From the NCBI GenBank assembly GCA_016463555.1, contig JAEMRB010000038.1:1-8869 (forward strand): a DNA stretch of 8,869 nucleotides, read 5' to 3'. Source of the DNA: Chloroflexota bacterium. Lineage in GTDB: Bacteria > Chloroflexota > Limnocylindria > Limnocylindrales > Limnocylindraceae. The position numbers were made by a program, and so were the translations under genes. This document shows positions 1-5,556 of this stretch, piece by piece (within the stretch, counting starts at the first letter, position 1; every line of letters begins with the position of its first letter). The notes under the pieces were generated by a model that saw nothing but the letters and a program-made list of their open reading frames with translations, did no database searches and was not told the DNA's origin.

Positions 1-230
1 GGGTTCAAGCCCAGGCCGACGACGCTGAATCGCGCCAGACCACCACCGGAGAAGAGGTCGAGGAGGCCGAAGAGGGCGTTGTCCTTGAAGAAGTTCGAGA
101 GGGCCGCCGGATCGGCTCCTGGCACGGGAACATGGCTCAAAAGGCGGAAGACGATGAGCATCCCGGCGACGAAGAAGAGCTTGCGTCGGATCTCGGGGGT
201 TCGGAACGCGTTCACTAGGGTGTCAATCAT
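1..230 (-). CDS. secY: Protein translocase subunit SecY, N-terminal part (runs off the window)
   Basis: SecY is the channel-forming membrane subunit of the SecYEG translocon, which moves unfolded proteins across or into the cytoplasmic membrane. Only the first 76 codons are present; the gene continues beyond base 1. The translation begins MIDTLVNAFRTPEIRRK, the usual cytoplasmic amphipathic start of SecY, followed by a hydrophobic first membrane segment at about residues 18-32 (LFFVAGMLIVFRLLS). Then comes the periplasmic-side stretch with HVPVPG at about 33-38, and FSGGGLARFSVVGLGLNP at the window edge, which matches the conserved plug region of the family. The ATG at 230 is chosen because a strong Shine-Dalgarno sits 7 bases upstream. 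The gene follows rplO after 57 bases, its standard place at the end of the spc cluster. Identification is secure; the rest of the protein cannot be judged. Confidence 0.95.
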   Translation of the reverse strand, partial: MIDTLVNAFRTPEIRRKLFFVAGMLIVFRLLSHVPVPGADPAALSNFFKDNALFGLLDLFSGGGLARFSVVGLGLN

Positions 231-287
231 CGTTCGTCTCCTTCCCCGCTATACGTAGGCGCAACGTGCCTGCTTGCGACCTAGACC
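231..287 (-). other. rplO-secY spacer, largest gap in the cluster
   Basis: These 57 bases are the only intergenic stretch longer than 16 bases. They contain the secY ribosome binding site. They also contain one short inverted repeat, with arms CGCAA (260-264) and TTGCG (274-278) around a 9-base loop. At 5 bp and without a following U-tract it is too weak to call a terminator. A TATAGC hexamer on the minus strand (248-253) resembles a -10 box, but no matching -35 box lies 16-18 bases upstream. I therefore see no convincing promoter, and secY is probably read through from rplO. Confidence 0.6.
238..245 (-). promoter_or_regulatory. Ribosome binding site of secY
   Basis: On the minus strand this reads GGAAGGAG, seven bases before the ATG at 230. 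It is a near-ideal Shine-Dalgarno and fixes the secY start. Unlike most genes in this cluster, secY is too far from the preceding stop to rely on ribosome re-initiation, so it needs a strong site of its own. Confidence 0.85.
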
Positions 288-881
288 TTAGGCGTCTGCG
301 CCGTCGGCCTGTGCGGCCTTGGTGGCACGCTTTGCTGGAGCCCTCTTCCCTGGTGTCGGAGCGTTCTTCCCCGCCTTGACCCCGACTGGGGCCGCTGAGG
401 CTGGAGTGGCGCTCTCATACACCGTGATGTCACCGCCAGCGGCCCTGATCTTGGCCACGGCACTGTCGGTGAACGAGTTGGCGGCAAAGAGGATCTTCGT
501 CGAAATCTCACCGGTGCCGAGCACCTTCAACGGCTTCCCTCGAGTCTTGAGGAGGCCCGCTGCGGCAAGGATGTCGGCGTTCACGCTGAGCGGGCTCTCG
601 CCCTTCAGGCGGCCAGCGTCGATCCACTGCTGAATGCGACCAACATTGACGACCGCGACTTCGACGCGCAGAACATTGCGGAAGCCGCGAAGCTTTGGAA
701 TGCGGCGATGGATTGGCGTCTGGCCACCTTCGAACCACGCTGGGATGCTCCCACCGCTTCGCGAGGTCTGGCCCTTCGTACCGTAACCGGCAGTCTTACC
801 GCGCCCAGCAGCAATACCGCGGCCGACACGAATACGCTTCTTCTTTGACCCTGGTGCTGGCTGCAGATCATGGAGCTTCAC
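288..881 (-). CDS. rplO: 50S ribosomal protein L15 with long C-terminal tail
   Basis: L15 binds 23S rRNA and joins late in assembly of the large subunit. The N-terminus MKLHDLQPAPGSKKKRIRVG, the glycine-rich GRGIAAGRGKTAGYGTKGQ (about 20-38), and SGGSIPAWFEGGQTPIHRRI (42-61) are the classic L15 pattern. The globular C-terminal domain ends near residue 155. The protein is 197 residues against a usual 145-150. The surplus (about 157-197) is rich in Ala, Lys and Pro, lacks hydrophobic patterning, and is likely disordered. The start is GTG at 881, overlapping the rpmD stop as GTGA, with AAGGTG upstream inside rpmD. The stop is TAA. Identification is certain; the role of the tail is unknown. Confidence 0.97.
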   Translation of the reverse strand: MKLHDLQPAPGSKKKRIRVGRGIAAGRGKTAGYGTKGQTSRSGGSIPAWFEGGQTPIHRRIPKLRGFRNVLRVEVAVVNVGRIQQWIDAGRLKGESPLSVNADILAAAGLLKTRGKPLKVLGTGEISTKILFAANSFTDSAVAKIRAAGGDITVYESATPASAAPVGVKAGKNAPTPGKRAPAKRATKAAQADGADA

Positions 882-1162
882 TTGGTCACCTTCGCCTTCT
901 TCACCTTGGCAGGCTTCTTCGCCTTCTGTGCCTTCTTCGTTGCGACTGCAGTCGCCGCGGTCGCAGCCTCGTCACCGGTCAACTCATCGACCGAGACGAG
1001 GAAGTTCACCTGGCGCACCATGCCGCGAACGGCTGGATTGTCGGGGAGCAGGTTGGTGTCACCGATGCGGTCGAGGCCGAGCGCACGAATCGTGCCGCGG
1101 TTTCGCGCAACATGCCCGAGCTCACTCTTGACCTGGGTGACCTTGATGTACTTCTCAGCCAT
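878..1162 (-). CDS. rpmD: 50S ribosomal protein L30 with Lys/Ala-rich C-terminal tail
   Basis: L30 is a small protein of the large subunit that contacts 23S rRNA. Residues 1-60 match the family: YIKVTQVKSELGHVARNRGT, then IRALGLDRIGDTNLLPDNPAVRGMVRQVNFLVSV, which is the core in full. Bacterial L30 is usually about 60 residues; here the protein has 94. The extra 34 residues are a histone-H1-like tail of repeated Ala-Lys units (ATKKAQKAKKPAKVKKAKVTK). I start it at ATG 1162, giving MAEKYIKV; longer in-frame readings upstream would run into rpsE and lack family similarity. It overlaps the end of rpsE by 8 bases, with AGAGGTG as the Shine-Dalgarno, and its TGA stop overlaps the GTG of rplO. Confidence 0.95.
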   Translation of the reverse strand: MAEKYIKVTQVKSELGHVARNRGTIRALGLDRIGDTNLLPDNPAVRGMVRQVNFLVSVDELTGDEAATAATAVATKKAQKAKKPAKVKKAKVTK

Positions 1163-1688
1163 GGTGCACCTCTGGCGTCGACTCTTGGCCGCCGACGCGG
1201 ATGCGGACGCGCTTGCCACGTGCCGCTGAGATCTGCTCAGCCGTGCGCAGCTGCGAGAGCGCCTCAATCGCGGCGCGGGTTGCGTTCACGGGATTTGACG
1301 AGCCGTAGACCTTGGAGAGAATGTCGTGGATGCCCGCAGCGGTGATGATCGCGCGAATTGCGCCGCCAGCGATCACGCCAGTTCCCTGTGAGGCTGGCTT
1401 CAGCATCACGCGGCTGGCGGAGTGCTCGGCCGACACCTCGTGCGGAATGGTGGTGCCAAGGAACGGCACGCGGATGAGGTTCTTCTTCGCGTCTTCGGTC
1501 CCCTTGCGGATTGACTCGGGCACTTCGCCGGCCTTGCCGATGCCCACGCCAACGTGACCCTGGCCATCGCCAACGACGACGAGCGCAGAGAAGGTGAAGC
1601 GTCGTCCGCCCTTAACTACCTTCGCTACGCGATTGATCTGCACGACCTTCTCCGCGAGGGTCAGCTTCGACGCGTCAATTCTCGCCAT
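1155..1688 (-). CDS. rpsE: 30S ribosomal protein S5
   Basis: S5 sits on the solvent side of the small subunit near the mRNA entry and decoding site, and affects translational accuracy; changes in its N-terminal loop are known to give spectinomycin resistance. The loop is seen as VAKVVKGGRRFTFSALVVVG (21-40), the double-stranded RNA-binding type domain. The family signature GVGIGKAGEVPESIRKG follows at 47-63, then the C-terminal domain with GTGVIAGGAIRAIITAAGI (102-120) and SSNPVNATRAAIEAL (130-144). At 177 residues the length is normal. Nothing in the loop looks unusual by eye. The ATG at 1688 is preceded by AGGAGGG (1696-1702), which overlaps the TAG stop of rplR. Its end overlaps rpmD by 8 bases. 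Confidence 0.98.
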   Translation of the reverse strand: MARIDASKLTLAEKVVQINRVAKVVKGGRRFTFSALVVVGDGQGHVGVGIGKAGEVPESIRKGTEDAKKNLIRVPFLGTTIPHEVSAEHSASRVMLKPASQGTGVIAGGAIRAIITAAGIHDILSKVYGSSNPVNATRAAIEALSQLRTAEQISAARGKRVRIRVGGQESTPEVHHG

Positions 1689-1700
1689 CTCAGTGCCCTC

Positions 1701-2066
1701 CTAGAACTCAAGCCCGGCAGCCCGGGCAGCGTCTGCGAGCGCCTTCAGGCGCCCATGATATTTAAATCCAGCGCGGTCGAAGACAACCTTCGCCACTCCA
1801 GCGGTCTTTGCTCGCTCAGCAATGAGGGTTCCAACTTCGGCAGCCTCCTGCACCTTCGTGCGCTTGGCGTCGCCCTTCACCGTTGCGTCGAGGGTAGAGG
1901 CCGCCGCCAGGGTCTTCCCGGTTGCGTCATCAATCACCTGCGCGTAGATGTGGTTCAGGCTGCGGAAGATCGCGAGTCGCGGTCGTGCAGCTGAGCCCTC
2001 AATGGTCAGTCGAATTCCGAAGTGGCGGCGCTTACGCGACGCGACGCGTGTCGTTACGCGGCTCAC
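1701..2066 (-). CDS. rplR: 50S ribosomal protein L18
   Basis: L18 binds 5S rRNA together with L5 and helps dock it in the central protuberance of the large subunit. The basic N-terminal arm (RVASRKRRHFGIR, about 7-19) is followed by RPRLAIFRSLNHIYAQVIDD (28-47) and the C-terminal signature VVFDRAGFKYHGRLKALADA (about 93-112), ending AARAAGLEF. Length is 121 residues, normal for the family. The start is GTG at 2066, overlapping the rplF stop as GTGA. The upstream AAAGGT is a weak Shine-Dalgarno, so translation probably depends on coupling with rplF. The stop is TAG, followed 12 bases later by rpsE. Confidence 0.97.
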   Translation of the reverse strand: MSRVTTRVASRKRRHFGIRLTIEGSAARPRLAIFRSLNHIYAQVIDDATGKTLAAASTLDATVKGDAKRTKVQEAAEVGTLIAERAKTAGVAKVVFDRAGFKYHGRLKALADAARAAGLEF

Positions 2067-2611
2067 TTGGCACCGACCTTTCCGGCCTTACCGGCCTTGC
2101 GGCGGATGACCTCGTCGACGTACTTGATGCCCTTCCCCTTGTATGGCTCGGGCTTACGAAGCGAGCGGATCTCTGCGGCGATCTGGCCGACGAGCTCCTT
2201 GTTTGCGCCGAGAACGGCAACCTTCGTCTGGCCGTCCACTTCGAAGGTAATCCCGGCTGGTGGGTTGATCTCAATTGGGTGGCTGTAGCCAAGGGCAAGT
2301 GTCAACTTGTTCCCCGCCTTCGCGGCGCGATAGCCGACGCCGTTGATCTCAAGATCGGTGCGGAAGCCGGTGGCAACACCCTCGACCATATTGGCGATGA
2401 GGGTGCGGCAGAGGCCGTGCATCGCGCGGTTGGTCTTGCTGTCATCGGGGCGCGCCACGGTAATCACATCCGCCTCGAGGATGAACGTGATTGCGCCAGG
2501 GATCTCACGCGAGAGGGTCCCCTTCGGCCCGGTGGCCGAAACGGTTCGACCCTCAATGGTGACCTTCACCCCTGCTGGTACGGCGATGGGCTTGCGTCCG
2601 ATTCGTGACAT
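2063..2611 (-). CDS. rplF: 50S ribosomal protein L6
   Basis: L6 lies near the factor-binding site of the large subunit, by the sarcin-ricin loop and the L7/L12 stalk base. It starts MSRIGRKPIAVPAGV and has two repeated domains, about 1-80 and 81-175. The diagnostic PEPYKGKGIKY is at 154-164. Length is 182 residues, close to the usual 176-180, with a short Lys/Gly/Ala end (KAGKAGKVGAK). The ATG at 2611 is supported by AGGAGGGG four bases upstream, in the 12-base gap after rpsH. The TGA stop overlaps the GTG of rplR. Confidence 0.98.
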   Translation of the reverse strand: MSRIGRKPIAVPAGVKVTIEGRTVSATGPKGTLSREIPGAITFILEADVITVARPDDSKTNRAMHGLCRTLIANMVEGVATGFRTDLEINGVGYRAAKAGNKLTLALGYSHPIEINPPAGITFEVDGQTKVAVLGANKELVGQIAAEIRSLRKPEPYKGKGIKYVDEVIRRKAGKAGKVGAK

Positions 2612-2615
2612 CAGT

Positions 2616-2623
2616 CCCCTCCT
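2616..2623 (-). promoter_or_regulatory. Ribosome binding site of rplF
   Basis: On the minus strand this reads AGGAGGGG, four bases before the ATG at 2611. It sits in the short gap directly after the rpsH stop codon and fixes the rplF start. Confidence 0.75.
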
Positions 2624-3022
2624 CTACCAGACGTAGGCGAGGATCTCGCCGCCGAGCTGGGCCTTGTGGGCCTGCGCTCCGGTCATGATCCCCTTTGATG
2701 TGCTCAGGATGACAACACCGAGGCCGCCGAGCACGCGCGGAATCTCTGTCTTACCAGCATAAACCCTTAGCCCAGGCTTGCTGATGCGCTTGAGGCCTGA
2801 GACGACTGGCACCTTGCCATCGACGTACTTCAGGGTGACTTGGAGGTAGTTCTCAGGGCCCTTCTTGGTCTCCACGAAGGAGGCGACGAACCCCTCATCC
2901 ACAAGGATGCGGGCCATCTGGAGCTTCAGCTTGGAGGCTGGGACGAGCACCTCGGCATGCCGGGCGCGCGACGCGTTCCGGATGCGAGTGAGCATGTCTG
3001 CAATTGGATCAGTGACGTTCAT
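2624..3022 (-). CDS. rpsH: 30S ribosomal protein S8
   Basis: S8 is a primary 16S rRNA binder of the central domain and a nucleation point for small-subunit assembly. In E. coli it also represses the spc operon by binding mRNA near rplE. The start MNVTDPIADMLTRIRNA is canonical, and the RNA-binding C-terminal half contains STSKGIMTGAQAHKAQLGGE (107-126), ending ILAYVW. Length is 132 residues, normal. The ATG at 3022 follows the rpsN stop by 4 bases, with only a modest GGTGAG Shine-Dalgarno, so coupling to rpsN is likely. The stop is TAG. Whether it autoregulates here is not known; the usual target position between rplX and rplE has no spacer. Confidence 0.98.
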   Translation of the reverse strand: MNVTDPIADMLTRIRNASRARHAEVLVPASKLKLQMARILVDEGFVASFVETKKGPENYLQVTLKYVDGKVPVVSGLKRISKPGLRVYAGKTEIPRVLGGLGVVILSTSKGIMTGAQAHKAQLGGEILAYVW

Positions 3023-3026
3023 ATTC

Positions 3027-3212
3027 TCACCAACTCGACTTCGTGACGCCCGGGATCATTCCGACCAGGGCACGCTCTCGGAAACAGATCCGGCAGAGGC
3101 CGAATCGACGGATGAATGCACGTGGGCGCCCACAGAGGGCGCAACGGCTGTACTTCCGCGTAGAAAACTTTGCCGGCGCTGCCGACTTTAGTACCAACGA
3201 CTTCTTCGCCAT
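3027..3212 (-). CDS. rpsN: 30S ribosomal protein S14, zinc-binding type
   Basis: S14 is a late-binding protein of the 30S head, next to S3 and S10. This is the short zinc (type Z) form: 61 residues, with Cys24-x2-Cys27 (CALC) and Cys40-x2-Cys43 (CRIC) forming the zinc site. The intervening GRPRAFIRRFGL and the end ELVGMIPG-like ALVGMIPGVTKSSW are typical. The ATG at 3212 is chosen because MAKKSLVLKSAAPAKF matches the family start; a longer reading upstream would extend into rplE without similarity. It follows rplE by 10 bases containing a G-rich run as a weak ribosome site. Many bacteria also carry a zinc-free S14 copy elsewhere; none is in this window. Confidence 0.97.
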   Translation of the reverse strand: MAKKSLVLKSAAPAKFSTRKYSRCALCGRPRAFIRRFGLCRICFRERALVGMIPGVTKSSW

Positions 3213-3222
3213 CTCAGCCCCC

Positions 3223-3762
3223 TCAGTTCGCGAACGGCATGCCGAGCAGAGAGAGGAGCTTCTTAGACTCCTCATCGCTCTTCGCCGTCGTTACGATTGT
3301 GACTTCGAGACCTCGAAGTCGGTCGATCTTGTCGAACTCCACCTCAGGGAAGGAGAGCTGCTCCTTCATGCCCAGGGTGTAGTTGCCACGGCCATCGAAT
3401 GATTTGCCCGACACGCCGCGGAAGTCGCGGATGCGTGGCAGGGCGACGCGGGTGAGTCGCTCAAGGAAGTCCCACATGCGCTCGCCACGCAGGGTGACCT
3501 TTGCGCCGATTGGGTTCCCCTCGCGGACCTTGAAGGTCGCGATGGACTTCTTCGCCTTGGTGACGATCGCGCGCTGACCGGTGATCAGGGCGAGATCGCC
3601 CACGGCCGCATCGATAGCCTTGGCGTTCGTCAGTGCCTCGCCGAGGCCAATGTTGACCACGATCTTCTGGAGGCGTGGCACCTGCATCGCGTTCGTGTAG
3701 CCGAACTCGCTCTTCAGGGCCGGAATCACTTCAGCCGTATAGCGCTGCTTCAGCTGGCTCAC
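3223..3762 (-). CDS. rplE: 50S ribosomal protein L5
   Basis: L5 binds 5S rRNA and forms the B1b bridge with S13 in the small-subunit head, contacting P-site tRNA. The signature PRLQKIVVNIGLGEA is at 29-43, followed by GQRAIVTKAKKSIATFKVREG (62-82), GAKVTLRGERMWDFLERL (86-103), and the loop DFRGVSGKSFDGRGNYTLG (113-131). Length from the GTG at 3762 is 179 residues, exactly the family norm. An ATG further upstream (3870) would add 36 residues of unrelated sequence lying inside rplX, so I reject it. The GTG overlaps the rplX TGA and has AAGGAGG seven bases upstream (3770-3776). Confidence 0.98.
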   Translation of the reverse strand: MSQLKQRYTAEVIPALKSEFGYTNAMQVPRLQKIVVNIGLGEALTNAKAIDAAVGDLALITGQRAIVTKAKKSIATFKVREGNPIGAKVTLRGERMWDFLERLTRVALPRIRDFRGVSGKSFDGRGNYTLGMKEQLSFPEVEFDKIDRLRGLEVTIVTTAKSDEESKKLLSLLGMPFAN

Positions 3763-4139
3763 TTGGCAGCCTCCTTCTTGCCACCGATGACGGTGCCGCA
3801 GCGGCCACAGAGGCGCTGCTTCTTGCCATCGGCGGTTCGTCCCGCCTTGAGGCGAATTGGTCGGTCGCACTTCGGGCAGACCACAGCGACCTTGGCGAGG
3901 GCGAGCGGCATGGCAATCTCAATGATGCCACCAGGCTCAACCGTTGGCGCCTGTGAGCCGTTCGCCATCTTCTGGCGTGGCTTCTGATGCTTCTTGGCGA
4001 TGTTGAGGCCGGTCACAACAACCTTGCCTGGAGCCACGAGGCGCTCAACGCTGCCACGCTTCCCTGCATCCTTGCCGCTGAGCACCGAAACGGTGTCGCC
4101 GACGCGAATCTCTGTGGTCGTCTCGTAAACCGAACGCAT
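3759..4139 (-). CDS. rplX: 50S ribosomal protein L24 with C-terminal four-cysteine tail
   Basis: L24 is an assembly-initiating protein that binds the 5' domain of 23S rRNA near the exit tunnel. A KOW motif is visible at about 11-37 (IRVGDTVSVLSGKDAGKRGSV), followed by GLNIAKKHQKPRQ (44-56) and GGIIEIAMPLALAKVAVV (70-87). The protein is 126 residues against about 105. The C-terminus carries Cys88-x2-Cys91 (CPKC) and Cys111-x2-Cys114 (CGRC), a zinc-ribbon arrangement known in L24 of some lineages such as Thermus and Thermotoga but absent in E. coli. The ATG at 4139 overlaps the rplN TAA by one base (TAATG) with GGAGGTG upstream. Its TGA overlaps the rplE GTG. Confidence 0.97.
   Translation of the reverse strand: MRSVYETTTEIRVGDTVSVLSGKDAGKRGSVERLVAPGKVVVTGLNIAKKHQKPRQKMANGSQAPTVEPGGIIEIAMPLALAKVAVVCPKCDRPIRLKAGRTADGKKQRLCGRCGTVIGGKKEAAK
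3770..3776 (-). promoter_or_regulatory. Ribosome binding site of rplE
   Basis: On the minus strand this reads AAGGAGG, seven bases before the GTG at 3762 and inside the last codons of rplX. It supports the GTG start for L5 over any upstream ATG. Confidence 0.8.
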
Positions 4140-4507
4140 TAGAGCACCTCCGGCGCGAGCGAGATGATCTTCATGTAGTCCCGATCGCGCAGCTCGCGCG
4201 CGACTGGCCCAAAGATGCGGGTGCCTCGTGGGTTGCCGTCAGCGGCGATCAGCACGGCGGCGTTCTCGTCGAAGCGGATCACGCTGCCATCAGGCCGCGA
4301 GATCTCCTTCACGGTGCGCACGACGACTGCCTTCACGACATCGCCCTTCTTGACGCCAGCGTTTGGTGTCGCCTGCTTCACTGCAGCGACGATCACGTCG
4401 CCAACGTAGGCGGTGGTTGCCCGGCCGCGACCGAGGATGCGGAAGCACTCAATGACCTTTGCGCCAGAGTTGTCGGCGACGCGGAGGCGGGTACCGGTCT
4501 GAATCAC
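4139..4507 (-). CDS. rplN: 50S ribosomal protein L14
   Basis: L14 lies on the subunit interface next to L19, forms bridges with 16S rRNA, and is the docking site of the silencing factor RsfS. The start MIQTGTRLRVADNSGAK and the signature GTRIFGPVARELR (95-107), ending MKIISLAPEVL, are unmistakable. Length is 122 residues, normal. The start codon is GTG at 4507, overlapping the rpsQ stop as GTGA, with AGGAGGGGG just upstream inside rpsQ. In E. coli a separate spc promoter precedes rplN; here the overlap leaves no dedicated promoter spacer, so this gene is presumably co-transcribed with the S10 half. Confidence 0.98.
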   Translation of the reverse strand: MIQTGTRLRVADNSGAKVIECFRILGRGRATTAYVGDVIVAAVKQATPNAGVKKGDVVKAVVVRTVKEISRPDGSVIRFDENAAVLIAADGNPRGTRIFGPVARELRDRDYMKIISLAPEVL

Positions 4508-4785
4508 AGTGCCCCCTCCTGTGACTCGCCGCGCTTGACAACCTTGACGAGCGTCCAGCGCTTGCGGGCGCTGAGTGGTCGAGACTCTTCAACGGTGACG
4601 AGGTCGCCGATCTTGGCGTCGTTGAGCTCGTCATGTGCCATGAATCGAGCGGTGCGGCGAATGACGCGCTTGTAGACAGGGTGCTGCGCGAGGCGCTCCA
4701 CAGAGATCACGATCGTCTTGTCACCCTTATCGCTGACAACACGGCCGGTCTGTGTCTTGCGCTTTCCTAGATGCTGCTCGCTCAT
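4504..4785 (-). CDS. rpsQ: 30S ribosomal protein S17
   Basis: S17 is a primary 16S rRNA binder with an OB fold that joins the 5' and central domains of the small subunit. Family features are KRKTQTGRVVSDKGDKTIVI (8-27), HPVYKRVIRRTARFMAHDE (35-53), and the signature GDLVTVEESRPLSARKRWTL (60-79). Length is 93 residues, in the normal range of 80-95. I start it at ATG 4785 (MSEQHLGKRK), which follows the rpmC TAG by 8 bases containing GGGGGAG; an upstream in-frame extension would lie within rpmC and has no family similarity. The TGA stop overlaps the GTG of rplN. Confidence 0.97.
   Translation of the reverse strand: MSEQHLGKRKTQTGRVVSDKGDKTIVISVERLAQHPVYKRVIRRTARFMAHDELNDAKIGDLVTVEESRPLSARKRWTLVKVVKRGESQEGAL
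4512..4520 (-). promoter_or_regulatory. Ribosome binding site of rplN
   Basis: On the minus strand this reads AGGAGGGGG, four bases before the GTG at 4507, inside the last codons of rpsQ. It supports the GTG start of L14. Confidence 0.75.
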
Positions 4786-4793
4786 AACTCCCC

Positions 4794-4997
4794 CTATGCC
4801 TTCTGTGCGGCCTGGCGCTCGGCCAGGACCATCAGCAGGCGCGCGATGGTCTTGCGCGTCTTGTTTACGACACTCGTGTCTTTCAACTGGCGGGTCGACA
4901 GCTCGAATCGAGCCTGCCAAAGGTCACGCTTCGCGTCAGCGATGGCCTGGACCAACTCAGCATCAGTCATGTTGCGGACCTGGGCGATCTCAATCAT
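4794..4997 (-). CDS. rpmC: 50S ribosomal protein L29
   Basis: L29 is a small helical-hairpin protein beside the peptide exit, next to L23, and contributes to the docking area for trigger factor and SRP. The sequence is 67 residues, the usual size, with two helices. The first contains MTDAELVQAIADAKRDLWQA (10-29) and the family core LWQARFELSTRQL (26-38); the second contains VVNKTRKTIARLLMVLAERQ (43-62). The ATG at 4997 overlaps the rplP TGA as ATGA, with AAGGAGG seven bases upstream at 5005-5011. The stop is TAG. The order rplP-rpmC-rpsQ is the standard one. Confidence 0.97.
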   Translation of the reverse strand: MIEIAQVRNMTDAELVQAIADAKRDLWQARFELSTRQLKDTSVVNKTRKTIARLLMVLAERQAAQKA

Positions 4998-5554
4998 GCC
5001 TCGACCTCCTTGGCAGGCTTCACCGGCTTCACGAGCTCAGGCTCCTTCGGTGCAGCAGCTCCAGCGGCTGGTGCCTCTTCCGTCGTTGGTAGTCCGAGGG
5101 CCACCTTCTGCAGGAACTTCTTGCCGAAGACAACCTCGCCGAGGTCGGCCGAGCGCTCCACGATCACCGTGCTCACCGGGAGCTTCATGCTGGCGAGGCG
5201 GAAAGCCTCAACGGCCTCTGCGCGCGTGACGCCGGCCATTTCGAACAGGATGCGCCCTGGCTTGACCACGGCGACCCACTGGTCAGGGGCGCCCTTACCG
5301 GAACCCATGCGGGTTTCGGCAGGCTTCTTGGTGATTGGCTTGTCGGGGAAGATGCGGATCCAGACCTTGCCACCGCGGTTGATCTGGCGCGTCATTGCGC
5401 GACGGGCAGCCTCGATCTGGCGGGCGGTGACCCAGGCTGGCTCGGTCGTGGCAATGCCGAAGTCGCCGAAGGCCACGGTGCGACCAGACTTAGCAGGGCC
5501 GGACATGCGGCCTCGCTGAACCTTGCGCCACTTGACTCGCTTCGGCATCAACAT
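4994..5554 (-). CDS. rplP: 50S ribosomal protein L16 with long C-terminal tail
   Basis: L16 binds near the A site and helps position aminoacyl-tRNA in the large subunit; it is essential for peptidyl transfer activity. MLMPKRVKWRKVQRGRMSG (1-19) and VWIRIFPDKPITKKPAETR (64-82) are diagnostic, followed by MGSGKGAPDQWVAVVKPGRI (83-102). Arg82 corresponds to the arginine hydroxylated in E. coli. The family domain ends near 136-140, as in E. coli L16 (136 residues), but this protein has 186. The extra 45-50 residues start with FGKKFLQKVALGLP and end in an Ala/Pro/Lys/Glu-rich stretch. The ATG at 5554 is 2 bases after the rpsC TAA. Confidence 0.97.
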   Translation of the reverse strand: MLMPKRVKWRKVQRGRMSGPAKSGRTVAFGDFGIATTEPAWVTARQIEAARRAMTRQINRGGKVWIRIFPDKPITKKPAETRMGSGKGAPDQWVAVVKPGRILFEMAGVTRAEAVEAFRLASMKLPVSTVIVERSADLGEVVFGKKFLQKVALGLPTTEEAPAAGAAAPKEPELVKPVKPAKEVEA

Positions 5555-5556
5555 CG

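Noticed and set aside
248..253. Promoter -10 box (TATAGC on the minus strand) before secY
   Set aside because: It matches only four of six consensus positions and has no -35 box at the right distance.
260..278. Terminator hairpin between rplO and secY
   Set aside because: The stem is only 5 bp with a 9-base loop and no T-tract on the transcribed strand.
878..980. Lys/Ala-coding repeats at the end of rpmD as a mobile or tandem repeat element
   Set aside because: The repeated CTTCTT/GCCTT-like units follow from Lys and Ala codons and are not exact tandem copies.
1922..2608. Plus-strand open frame of 228 codons
   Set aside because: It is antisense to rplF and rplR, with no family similarity and no ribosome site of note.
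3763..3870. Longer N-terminus for L5 starting at 3870
   Set aside because: The extra residues lie inside rplX and do not match L5. The GTG at 3762 gives exactly 179 residues with a good ribosome site.
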